A stretch of 13,485 nt of DNA from JBCCWR01 sp039193385. Its GTDB lineage: Bacteria > Verrucomicrobiota > Verrucomicrobiia > Methylacidiphilales > JBCCWR01. Numbering within the stretch: the first letter of the stretch is position 1; every line of letters begins with the position of its first letter. The DNA lies in the NCBI GenBank assembly GCA_039193385.1, contig JBCCWR010000061.1, positions 1 to 13,485 on the forward strand. Reading direction: 5' to 3'. Positions 1 to 6,497 of the stretch are shown piece after piece. The position numbers and the translations under genes were made by a program. The notes under the pieces were generated by a model. That model ran no database searches. It had not been told where the DNA came from and was given only the letters and a program-made list of their open reading frames with translations.

Positions 1-1
1 A

Positions 2-400
2 TTTACACCTACTGAAACAAGCCGTTTAACATCACAAGAACTAAGCCAGGAAGACTTTCTTGAAATCCTAGTCAGTGAGGTGACCAATCAAGATCCATTC
101 AATGCTGTGGATAGTAGCATATTTATGGAGAATTTTATGAGTATGGCCAATTTTGATGCCATACAAAATATGAGTGATCAGTTTGGCCTGTATTACGGGC
201 AGCAGCAGCAAGCTCTTGCCTCACAGTTACTGGGCAAAACAGTGACACTGTTCAGAGAAGATCAAAGTGAAGTTACGGGCACCGTCGAGAAAGCCCGCAT
301 GGATGGTGATAATGTCTATCTCACGGTTAATGGAGAAGAGTTTTTATCCAGTAATGTGAAATCGATCCAAGAAACAAGTCAGCCAACAACGAATCAATGA
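2..400 (+). CDS. flgD: Flagellar hook cap / hook assembly protein FlgD (5' end outside window)
   Basis: FlgD caps the growing hook and guides polymerisation of hook protein outside the cell; it is not kept in the finished flagellum. The reading frame is open from position 2, so the gene starts upstream of the window. A GTG at position 80 lies inside the conserved N-terminal domain and is not the true start. The visible part begins with a motif typical of the family, LSQEDFLEILVSEVTNQDPF (positions 41-100), followed by a helix resembling the usual 'MENF..MANFDAIQNM' segment. The C-terminal part, from 'LLGKTVTLF' on, resembles the short FlgD type seen in Gram-positives and others, which lacks the larger beta-domain insert of enteric FlgD. 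flgE follows after 31 bp, the classical order. Identification is by motif and context; confidence is high. Confidence 0.88.
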   Translation, partial: FTPTETSRLTSQELSQEDFLEILVSEVTNQDPFNAVDSSIFMENFMSMANFDAIQNMSDQFGLYYGQQQQALASQLLGKTVTLFREDQSEVTGTVEKARMDGDNVYLTVNGEEFLSSNVKSIQETSQPTTNQ

Positions 401-431
401 CAGGGCATGAATCAAAAAAGGGAGAATCGTT

Positions 432-1310
432 ATGATTAGAAGTATGTTTTCAGCAGTGAGCGGATTGTTAAACAATCAGCAGAGAATGGATGTAATAGGT
501 AATAACATTGCTAACGTGAACACCGTTGGTTTTAAAGTGAGTGATGCGACTTTCGCTGAATCACAATTGCAAAGTGAGCGTAGCGCTACGGCAGATCAAC
601 CCATAGGACTGGCCGTGGGGTTGGGAAGCCGACTTGTTGGAACGACAACGAGTTTTACGCAAGGCGCTTTTCAAAGAACAGATGTACCTTCCGATTTAGC
701 TATTAACGGGGAAGGTTTCTACAGCGTAGGAACAACAACTGCTGCAGGCGGCAATGAATTTCTGACCCGTGCAGGAAATTTTGTTATCGATTCCAGCGGG
801 TACTTCAGAACGCCGGATGGTCTTTATTTGAAAGGTCAAATGGGGACTGGAACGACGGCGAACATTACGGCAGCCGTTGCAGCTGGCGCAGCGGGGACCG
901 CAGGCACATTTCCAACGACTGCTGTTTTTGTTCCTCAACAGATTGGCGGGGTTGGCGTTGCTAATTATTCTGTAGGACTTGATGGTGTGATCAGTGCCGT
1001 GGATACAGCAGGAGCTACATTGGATGTGGGTCGTATTCTGCTTTCACATTTCAGAAATGAAAACGGACTCCGTCGTGAAGGGAATAACCTTTACACAAAC
1101 AGCAATGCGGCAGGACATATTGCGGCAGATCCCCCTAACTCAGCCTTTCTGGCCACATCTATTCAAAGCGGAGCTTTGGAAATGTCTAACGTGGATATGG
1201 CTGACCAGTTCAGTCATATGATCATTACACAAAGAGGTTTTGACGCGAATGCGCGTACTATCTCGACCAGTGATGAGATGCTGCAAACAGTTATGAATCT
1301 CAAGAGATAA
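432..1310 (+). CDS. flgE: Flagellar hook protein FlgE (short form, FlgG-like)
   Basis: This is a structural protein of the flagellar rod/hook axial family, exported through the flagellar type III apparatus and polymerised outside the cell. The N-terminus 'MIRSMFSAVSGLLNNQQRMD' followed by 'VIGNNIANVNTVGFK' is the family signature (D0 helix). The C-terminal 45 residues contain 'LEMSNVDMADQF' and 'ITQRGFDANARTISTSDEML', the matching C-terminal D0/D1 coiled-coil part. The middle (about residues 125-180) is rich in Ala, Gly and Thr. At 292 aa it is much shorter than enteric FlgE (about 400 aa) and closer to the short hook proteins of Bacillus type, so automatic annotation may name it FlgG or FlgF. 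Its place directly after flgD and before fliL favours hook protein. A GGGAG ribosome binding site lies at 420-424, upstream of the ATG. Confidence 0.85.
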   Translation: MIRSMFSAVSGLLNNQQRMDVIGNNIANVNTVGFKVSDATFAESQLQSERSATADQPIGLAVGLGSRLVGTTTSFTQGAFQRTDVPSDLAINGEGFYSVGTTTAAGGNEFLTRAGNFVIDSSGYFRTPDGLYLKGQMGTGTTANITAAVAAGAAGTAGTFPTTAVFVPQQIGGVGVANYSVGLDGVISAVDTAGATLDVGRILLSHFRNENGLRREGNNLYTNSNAAGHIAADPPNSAFLATSIQSGALEMSNVDMADQFSHMIITQRGFDANARTISTSDEMLQTVMNLKR

Positions 1311-1329
1311 GATTTAAAGGAGTAATACA

Positions 1330-2028
1330 ATGGCAGAAGAAGCTGAAAAGCAGAGTGGTGAAGAGCAAGCGCAAGAAGGCGGCGGCGGTGGTATGCCCAT
1401 GGGATTGTTCCTGGGAGTCGCAGGCGGTCTGTCTGTTCTCTTGCTAGGGGGTGGTTTTGCTATTGCCTATTTTGTTATGCCTGGACGTATTGCCTCCATC
1501 GTAGAAGAAAAGCAGGTCAGTATGCTGGCAGATTTTCAAATGCAACAGAAGCAGAGTAAAAGCGCTGAGAGTGATGGAGGTGAAGCGGGAGAAGGTGGTT
1601 ATGGCGATGAAGATTCGGGTGGCAAGGACGAATATGGAGATAAAGGTTCGGGCGACAAGGAGTCCGGCGGCAGCGATGCAAAAGACAGTTATGGAGGAGA
1701 TAGTGCTGAAGAAGACACGGAACTGCCCTTGAGTGAGGAATTTATTTTATCTGAAGTCATCGTCAATCTAGCCGGAAGTCGTGGTGGACGTTTTGTGAAA
1801 GCGTCCCTCTTTTTCGATGGTAATAAAGTTGTGCTAGGTGAGCTTGAATCGCAGCGGTCGAGGGTGCTGGATGTTGTGGCCGAGGTTCTCTCGGGCAAAA
1901 CGATAGATCATTTTAACAGTCCAGGTATTCGCGGACAGTTGCGGCGTGAATTGATTGCTGCTGTGAATGCTACCATCACTCGAGGTAAGATTGATAATAT
2001 CTACTTTGAATCACTTCTTGTGCAATAA
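1330..2028 (+). CDS. fliL: Flagellar basal body-associated protein FliL
   Basis: FliL is a single-pass inner-membrane protein that surrounds and supports the stator units at the basal body. The sequence shows a short acidic cytoplasmic tail, a glycine run, one membrane segment at about residues 25-50, and a periplasmic domain from about residue 132 ('LPLSEEFILSEVIVNLAGS') to the end. Between them, residues 76-131 form a low-complexity linker of Gly, Ser, Asp, Glu, Lys and Tyr with near-repeats such as 'YGDEDSGGKDEYGDKGSG'. This linker makes the protein longer (232 aa) than usual FliL (about 140-180 aa). An AAAGGAG ribosome binding site (1316-1322) precedes the ATG by 7 bases. The gene sits between flgE and fliM as in many bacteria. 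The assignment rests on topology, C-terminal domain and context. Confidence 0.85.
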   Translation: MAEEAEKQSGEEQAQEGGGGGMPMGLFLGVAGGLSVLLLGGGFAIAYFVMPGRIASIVEEKQVSMLADFQMQQKQSKSAESDGGEAGEGGYGDEDSGGKDEYGDKGSGDKESGGSDAKDSYGGDSAEEDTELPLSEEFILSEVIVNLAGSRGGRFVKASLFFDGNKVVLGELESQRSRVLDVVAEVLSGKTIDHFNSPGIRGQLRRELIAAVNATITRGKIDNIYFESLLVQ

Positions 2029-2031
2029 ACT

Positions 2032-3048
2032 ATGGATGAGAATGACATAGCATCAGAGGTTCTCAGTCAAAATGAGGTTGAGGATATTTTAGCCTCCATT
2101 ACTGACGATTCTGATTCTGAAATTCGTGTCATAAGTAAGAAAGGGACTTCTACCCGTAAAAGCCAGGTAGAGGATTATGATTACAGAGGTCCGGTGTTTC
2201 TCGGTGCTGGAGAGATGCGCCGCCTGCGTATTAAAAATGAAGAATTTATTCGATCATTGGCTTCTACACTTTCCGTTTATTTGCGTTCGGATTTTGGGCT
2301 GCAAATGTCGCGTCTGGAGACTGTGACGTATCAGACGATGTTAGACAATCTTCCCATGCCGAGTCATCTGACTTTATTTAAACTTCTTCCTCTCAATGGA
2401 ATATGTCTTATGGATGTTTCTCCTCGTCTCGGTCTTACAGTGCTGGATCGCATGATGGGAGGGCCAGGTCATTCTATCAAAAATGAGAGAGATTTTACGG
2501 ATATAGAAGTTCATGTTCTACAAGACTTCATCTCTCTCATCTTAAAAGAATTTGCAGATAGTTGGCATAAATACATTACTTTAAAACATGAAATTGTTGA
2601 CCATGAGAATACAGCGCGTTTTTTGAATATTGTACAGCCAGATGAAGTGATGCTTTACCTGGAAATGGAGGCGCGTATTGGGGATTGTCTGGCCGGTATA
2701 CGTTTTATGATCCCTTATCACATGCTTGAGGGAGCTATTGCCCAGTTGATGAAAGAAATTTCTAATGAAGAAGAAGAGAAAAGTGCAGCTCAAGACAGCA
2801 TGAGATTAAACCTTCCTTATAAGAATATTCCCATACAGCTGAAAACTTTTTGGAGAGGCCACTCCATGACATTGCAAGAACTGCAGAACCTGCAAAAAGG
2901 CGATGTTCTTCTTTTAGATAATAAAACAAATTATGAAGTCGATGTTCAACTTGGTAAAAAATCTAAATTTAAGGGAGAAGTTGATTTAATGCAGGAGCCG
3001 TTAGCCGTTACATTGATTTCAAAATTGGATAATAATGATGAGCGATAA
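2032..3048 (+). CDS. fliM: Flagellar motor switch protein FliM
   Basis: FliM forms the middle of the cytoplasmic C-ring and binds phosphorylated CheY, setting the direction of rotation. The N-terminus carries the CheY-binding motif 'LSQNEVEDIL' (residues 11-20). A variable acidic linker follows, then the CheC-like middle domain with 'YQTMLDNLPMPSHLTLFKL' and the 'MMGGPG' turn that contacts FliG. The C-terminal SpoA domain occupies roughly the last 80 residues ('RLNLPYKNIPIQLKTFW...'). The length of 338 aa is normal. The start codon lies 3 bp after the fliL stop with no clear Shine-Dalgarno sequence, suggesting translational coupling. The last 14 bp overlap fliN. The intact CheY motif indicates that this motor is under chemotaxis control, although no che genes are in the window. 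Confidence 0.95.
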   Translation: MDENDIASEVLSQNEVEDILASITDDSDSEIRVISKKGTSTRKSQVEDYDYRGPVFLGAGEMRRLRIKNEEFIRSLASTLSVYLRSDFGLQMSRLETVTYQTMLDNLPMPSHLTLFKLLPLNGICLMDVSPRLGLTVLDRMMGGPGHSIKNERDFTDIEVHVLQDFISLILKEFADSWHKYITLKHEIVDHENTARFLNIVQPDEVMLYLEMEARIGDCLAGIRFMIPYHMLEGAIAQLMKEISNEEEEKSAAQDSMRLNLPYKNIPIQLKTFWRGHSMTLQELQNLQKGDVLLLDNKTNYEVDVQLGKKSKFKGEVDLMQEPLAVTLISKLDNNDER

Positions 3049-3292
3049 TCCTAAAGAGCAAGCTACAGACATTATTATGGATATCCCTGTTGGGCTCAGT
3101 GTTGAGTTGGGGCGCACTGAATTGCAGGTTAAGGAGCTTGTGGGTCTGGCTCCTGGAAATGTAGTTGAACTGGATAGAAATGTGAGTGATCCGGTTAATT
3201 TATATGTCAATGGGAGGCTGGTTGCTCGCGGTGAAGTGGTTGTCGTGGATGAGGCTGTGGGTATTAAAATCACAGATGTTGTAGGTAAATAG
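3035..3292 (+). CDS. fliN: Flagellar motor switch protein FliN (short)
   Basis: FliN builds the bottom of the C-ring and binds the FliH/FliI export ATPase complex. The 85-aa protein is essentially one SpoA domain, with the family pattern 'IPVGLSVELGRTELQVKELV' then 'LAPGNVVELDR', 'VNLYVNGRLVARGEVVVVD' and 'VGIKITDVV'. It lacks the CheC-like N-terminal region of FliY, so it is a true short FliN. It starts inside the end of fliM (14-bp overlap); a second ATG immediately follows the first, so the exact start could be 3 bp later. The overlap points to coupled translation with fliM, its C-ring partner. Confidence 0.94.
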   Translation: MMSDNPKEQATDIIMDIPVGLSVELGRTELQVKELVGLAPGNVVELDRNVSDPVNLYVNGRLVARGEVVVVDEAVGIKITDVVGK

Positions 3293-3310
3293 TTAACAGT
3301 TGGGGGGAGT

Positions 3311-3592
3311 ATGGCTGAAACTTTTGAATTATGGCGCATCGTCGTGCTTTTTATTGTTTTGGGAGGGCTGGTTTTTATCAGCTACTGGTTGAACCGTGGT
3401 AAAATCAATTTTCAACAATTACTAAAAAAAAACGAATCACAAATCATCGTCCACGAGCGCAAGTGGTTAAGCTCTAAAGAGAGCGTTATTTACCTGGAAG
3501 TGGAAGGGCAAAAATACCTTTTGGCTACCAGTGCGGGCGGAGTCAGTTGGCAGCCAATCTCAGCTAAATCTAAACCTGAGGATCCTTCTTGA
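3311..3592 (+). CDS. fliO: Flagellar export gate assembly protein FliO
   Basis: FliO is a small membrane protein that helps assemble the FliP ring of the export gate. The 93-aa product has one N-terminal membrane segment (about residues 8-27, 'WRIVVLFIVLGGLVFISYWL') and a small cytoplasmic domain with the pattern 'IIVHERKWLSSKESVIYLEV' and 'QKYLLATSAGGVSWQPI', typical of FliO. FliO is poorly conserved and often missed; its place between fliN and fliP is strong support. A purine-rich GGGGGGAG sequence lies just before the ATG. Its stop codon overlaps the TTG start of fliP. Confidence 0.88.
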   Translation: MAETFELWRIVVLFIVLGGLVFISYWLNRGKINFQQLLKKNESQIIVHERKWLSSKESVIYLEVEGQKYLLATSAGGVSWQPISAKSKPEDPS

Positions 3593-4368
3593 AGCGTCTG
3601 CCTCACATTCTTGGATTAGCGTTTTTGTTCACATTGTTAGCCAATATTGATGTGAGTGCCCAGAGCACGGCTCAATCGACGGCCAATAACGGTATACAGG
3701 TTTTTGTCACCGATGGCAGTAGTGACGGAATGGGGAATCTAACCATCAGTCTACAGATTCTTATTCTTTTCACAGTTTTGAGCATCGTTCCCGCCCTATT
3801 AATTATGACGACTTCATTTGTCAGAATTATCATCGTCCTCTCATTTTTGAAGAGTGGTATGACCCTGCAACAACCACCTTCACAGGTTCTTCTGGCCATG
3901 GCCATGTTCCTGACTTTTTTTATCATGAAGCCAACCTGGGATGAACTCTATGAGGTTTCTTTAAAGCCGCAGCAAGAGGGTCAGATCAATACAGTCGAGG
4001 CTTTGAAAAATGCTGAGCAGCCTGTTAAGGCCTTTATGTTGCAATACGTTCGTGATTCCGAACTGGCTTTCTTCATTGATGCATCGAATTATTCGGGTGA
4101 CGTTGATAACGCACAGGATCTTCCTATGCATATTGTTATGCCTGCCTTTATGCTCTCAGAACTTAAGACAGGTTTTATGATGGGGCTTTTGATTCTCCTG
4201 CCATTTCTGGTTATAGATATGGTCATTGCATCTATTCTGATGTCTTTGGGAATGTTTATGTTACCTCCACCTATTATTGCCTTACCCATTAAGCTTATGC
4301 TTTTTGTTTTAGTGGATGGGTGGACGCTGCTTTTAACTTCTTTGGTGACAAGCTTTAAGGTGGGATAA
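3589..4368 (+). CDS. fliP: Flagellar type III export gate protein FliP
   Basis: FliP forms the pentameric core of the export gate, together with FliQ and FliR, in the inner membrane within the MS ring. The 259-aa sequence has an N-terminal signal peptide (about residues 1-25, ending near 'SAQS'), as in most FliP. Two membrane segments follow ('LQILILFTVLSIVPALLIMT' and 'VLLAMAMFLTFFIM'), then a periplasmic part, then two more near the C-terminus. Family patterns include 'FVRIIIVLSFLKSGM', 'QPPSQVLL', 'MPAFMLSELKTGF' and 'LPPPIIALPIKLMLFVLVDGW'. The start is TTG, chosen because a GAGG ribosome binding site (3578-3581) is well placed and because later ATG codons would remove the signal peptide. 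The start overlaps the fliO stop by 4 bp. Confidence 0.96.
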   Translation: MKRLPHILGLAFLFTLLANIDVSAQSTAQSTANNGIQVFVTDGSSDGMGNLTISLQILILFTVLSIVPALLIMTTSFVRIIIVLSFLKSGMTLQQPPSQVLLAMAMFLTFFIMKPTWDELYEVSLKPQQEGQINTVEALKNAEQPVKAFMLQYVRDSELAFFIDASNYSGDVDNAQDLPMHIVMPAFMLSELKTGFMMGLLILLPFLVIDMVIASILMSLGMFMLPPPIIALPIKLMLFVLVDGWTLLLTSLVTSFKVG

Positions 4369-4635
4369 ATGAATAGCGACATGGCATATGAATTGATCAA
4401 AGTCTGCCTCATTCAGGGCGTGATTATTACCGCGCCGTTTGTTATCACCGCAATGTCTGTCGGTATTGTGATCAGTATTTTGCAGACGGTGACGTCCATT
4501 CAAGAGCAGACGCTTACTTTTGTTCCCAAACTTCTCGCAGCAGGTTTTGTGCTCTGGTTTATGGCACCTTGGTTGCTTGAACAAATGGGGGGCTTGATCG
4601 TCTTTTTGTTTAAGCGTGCTGGGGAGATCATGTAA
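4369..4635 (+). CDS. fliQ: Flagellar type III export gate protein FliQ
   Basis: FliQ is a small gate protein with two membrane helices that packs around the FliP/FliR core. The 88-aa protein shows the helices at about residues 17-38 and 51-70. Between them is the conserved segment 'SILQTVTSIQEQTLTFVPKL', which is diagnostic for FliQ and its injectisome homologues. The ATG follows the fliP stop directly, with AAGGTGG upstream; a second in-frame ATG at residue 5 (4381) is possible. Its stop overlaps the fliR start (TAATG). Confidence 0.96.
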   Translation: MNSDMAYELIKVCLIQGVIITAPFVITAMSVGIVISILQTVTSIQEQTLTFVPKLLAAGFVLWFMAPWLLEQMGGLIVFLFKRAGEIM

Positions 4636-5405
4636 TGCATTTCTTTGCTGATCCCATCACGTTTTGGCTCATTGCGGCAAGGTTAAGCGCCATGTTTATT
4701 ATTATACCCGGGCTCAGTGACTTCTCCATACCTAATCAGGCCAAGATTGCTATTATAGTCTGGCTCACTTTGTTTATTCTCCCGCAGATGCCCTCGGCCA
4801 ACTATAACATCTCAGGTATTGGCGGGATGGCTTTTCTCGTTGTGGGTGAAGCCGCTATAGGGCTTGGTATAGGACTGATTGTTCGCATTCTCTTTGTCGG
4901 ATTTCAAATGGCGGGAGCGATTGTCGACCATGAAATCGGCTTGATGGCGGCAGAGCAGTTGAATCCTCTGGTATCCATATCAGGTGGTGTATTTGCCAGA
5001 ATCTTTGTCATAGCAGGCTTTTTTTATTTTTGGATTATGGATTATTTCCTTCTCGTTCTTAAAGCTCTTGTCACGAGTTTTGAAGTGCTTCCTATCGCCG
5101 CTTTTATTACGCAGACTGGCGTAGGTTCACTCGTCAAATTCAGTGCAGGTATTTTTGTCAGCGGAATTGTCTTGGCAGCTCCCGTGTTGGCCATCTCCTT
5201 TATAACACTCTTATCGCTTGGTTTTATCACCAAAGCAGTTCAGGGGGTTAATATTATGTTTTTAAGTTTTGCCATTCGTCTGGCCGTTGGCCTGGTTGGC
5301 ATCATTGTCTTTTTTCCTCTCTTACTCTTTATCATTCGCAAGGAGTTAGAGCAGCTGTTGCCCATGATGACAGAGTATTTAATGGATATAGGAGTGTCTT
5401 CATAG
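4635..5405 (+). CDS. fliR: Flagellar type III export gate protein FliR
   Basis: FliR is present in one copy per export gate and closes the FliP ring. The 256-aa protein is strongly hydrophobic, with about six membrane segments. Recognisable family patterns are 'ARLSAMFIIIPGLSDFSIPN' near the N-terminus, 'VGEAAIGLGIGLIVRILFVG', 'QMAGAIVDHEIGLMAAEQLNP' and the C-terminal 'FPLLLFIIRKELEQLLPMM'. A GGGGAG ribosome binding site (4621-4626) lies inside the end of fliQ, 8 bases before the ATG. The 1-bp overlap with fliQ indicates coupling. Length and motifs are typical. Confidence 0.95.
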   Translation: MHFFADPITFWLIAARLSAMFIIIPGLSDFSIPNQAKIAIIVWLTLFILPQMPSANYNISGIGGMAFLVVGEAAIGLGIGLIVRILFVGFQMAGAIVDHEIGLMAAEQLNPLVSISGGVFARIFVIAGFFYFWIMDYFLLVLKALVTSFEVLPIAAFITQTGVGSLVKFSAGIFVSGIVLAAPVLAISFITLLSLGFITKAVQGVNIMFLSFAIRLAVGLVGIIVFFPLLLFIIRKELEQLLPMMTEYLMDIGVSS

Positions 5406-5417
5406 AGACAAGGGCGT

Positions 5418-6497
5418 ATGGAGGATAAGGAAAATAAGAATTTACCGGCTTCGGCCAAGAAAAGGCAGAATGTCCGTGAGCAGGGTTCCGTCGTTAAGAG
5501 TCAGGATCTCAATGCTACTATTCTATTGGCCGTTTCTCTGACGCTTATTCTTCTTATGGGAAAATATTTTTCCGAAGCATTTCAGGATGTGATGCGAAAT
5601 TGTATTGTAGAGATTGGTAACATCGGACCGAGTTCAAATGGATTGATTCACTTAAAGACCATTTTTAGTCCCCAACTCATTCTGCTTATAATTTTATTTT
5701 TAGTCGTCGTAAGCGTAGTGATTCTTATTGGGCAAGTCAGTCAGGCTGGTTTGATGATTACGCCCAAGGCGATGGCCTTCAAGCTGGCCAAGTTTAATCC
5801 TGTTCAGGGTTTTAAAAAACTTTTTGGCATGAATAAAGTCGTTCAAGCCGTGCTGGCCGTAGCCAAGATGGCTGTGGTGACGATCTTTGCTTTCAGTGCT
5901 TTTGCAGAGCTAAGTGTGGATGCTATTTTTATGCGTCCCATCGCTCCGATGGAGCTTGGCGGTTATATGGTTAGCGCAATCTGGGAGCTGGGCTGGCGTG
6001 TGATTCTTGCCCTCATCGTTTTGTCTATTATCGATTACTCCTACCAGAAGTACAAATTTGAAAAAGATATTCGTATGAGCCGATACGATATGAAGGAGGA
6101 GCTCAAGCAGCAGGAAGGGAATCCTCAGGTTAAGAAAAAGATTCGTCGTAAACAAATGATGTCCCTGCGTCGCATGATAGAGAATATGGCGGATACCACC
6201 ATCGTCATTACCAACCCTACGCACTATGCCGTGGGGTTACGCTATGTTCGTGGAGAAACGCAGGCTCCAGTCGTCATGGCCAAAGGGAAAAATCGCCTTG
6301 CCATGAAATTAAAGGAGAAAGCTATCGATTTACATATTCCCACCGTAGAGAATGTACCGCTGGCTCGAGGTCTCTATAAAGATGGCGAAGTAGGGTATCC
6401 TATCCCCGCAGATTATTACCGCTCCGTGGCCTCCGTCATCGCCTTGTTACAACGTCAAGGATACGCCATTCAGGAAGCAGAGGAGGCTGATGTATGA
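5418..6497 (+). CDS. flhB: Flagellar export substrate-specificity switch protein FlhB
   Basis: FlhB controls the switch from export of rod/hook proteins to filament proteins. The 359-aa protein has a charged N-terminus ('SAKKRQNVREQGSVVKSQDL', typical), four membrane segments between about residues 30 and 205, and a cytoplasmic domain. The autocleavage motif NPTH is present at residues 266-269 within 'TIVITNPTHYAVGLRY', so normal self-cleavage between Asn and Pro is expected. Further conserved parts are 'APVVMAKGKNRLAMKLKEKA' and 'VENVPLARGLYKDGEVGYPI'. An AAGGG sequence precedes the ATG. The stop overlaps the flhA start in the ATGA arrangement. Confidence 0.97.
   Translation: MEDKENKNLPASAKKRQNVREQGSVVKSQDLNATILLAVSLTLILLMGKYFSEAFQDVMRNCIVEIGNIGPSSNGLIHLKTIFSPQLILLIILFLVVVSVVILIGQVSQAGLMITPKAMAFKLAKFNPVQGFKKLFGMNKVVQAVLAVAKMAVVTIFAFSAFAELSVDAIFMRPIAPMELGGYMVSAIWELGWRVILALIVLSIIDYSYQKYKFEKDIRMSRYDMKEELKQQEGNPQVKKKIRRKQMMSLRRMIENMADTTIVITNPTHYAVGLRYVRGETQAPVVMAKGKNRLAMKLKEKAIDLHIPTVENVPLARGLYKDGEVGYPIPADYYRSVASVIALLQRQGYAIQEAEEADV

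Noticed and set aside
3014..3022. TTGATTTCA in fliM as a second anti-repeat
   Set aside because: The match to the repeat is only 9 bases inside a conserved coding region, with no promoter or terminator around it.
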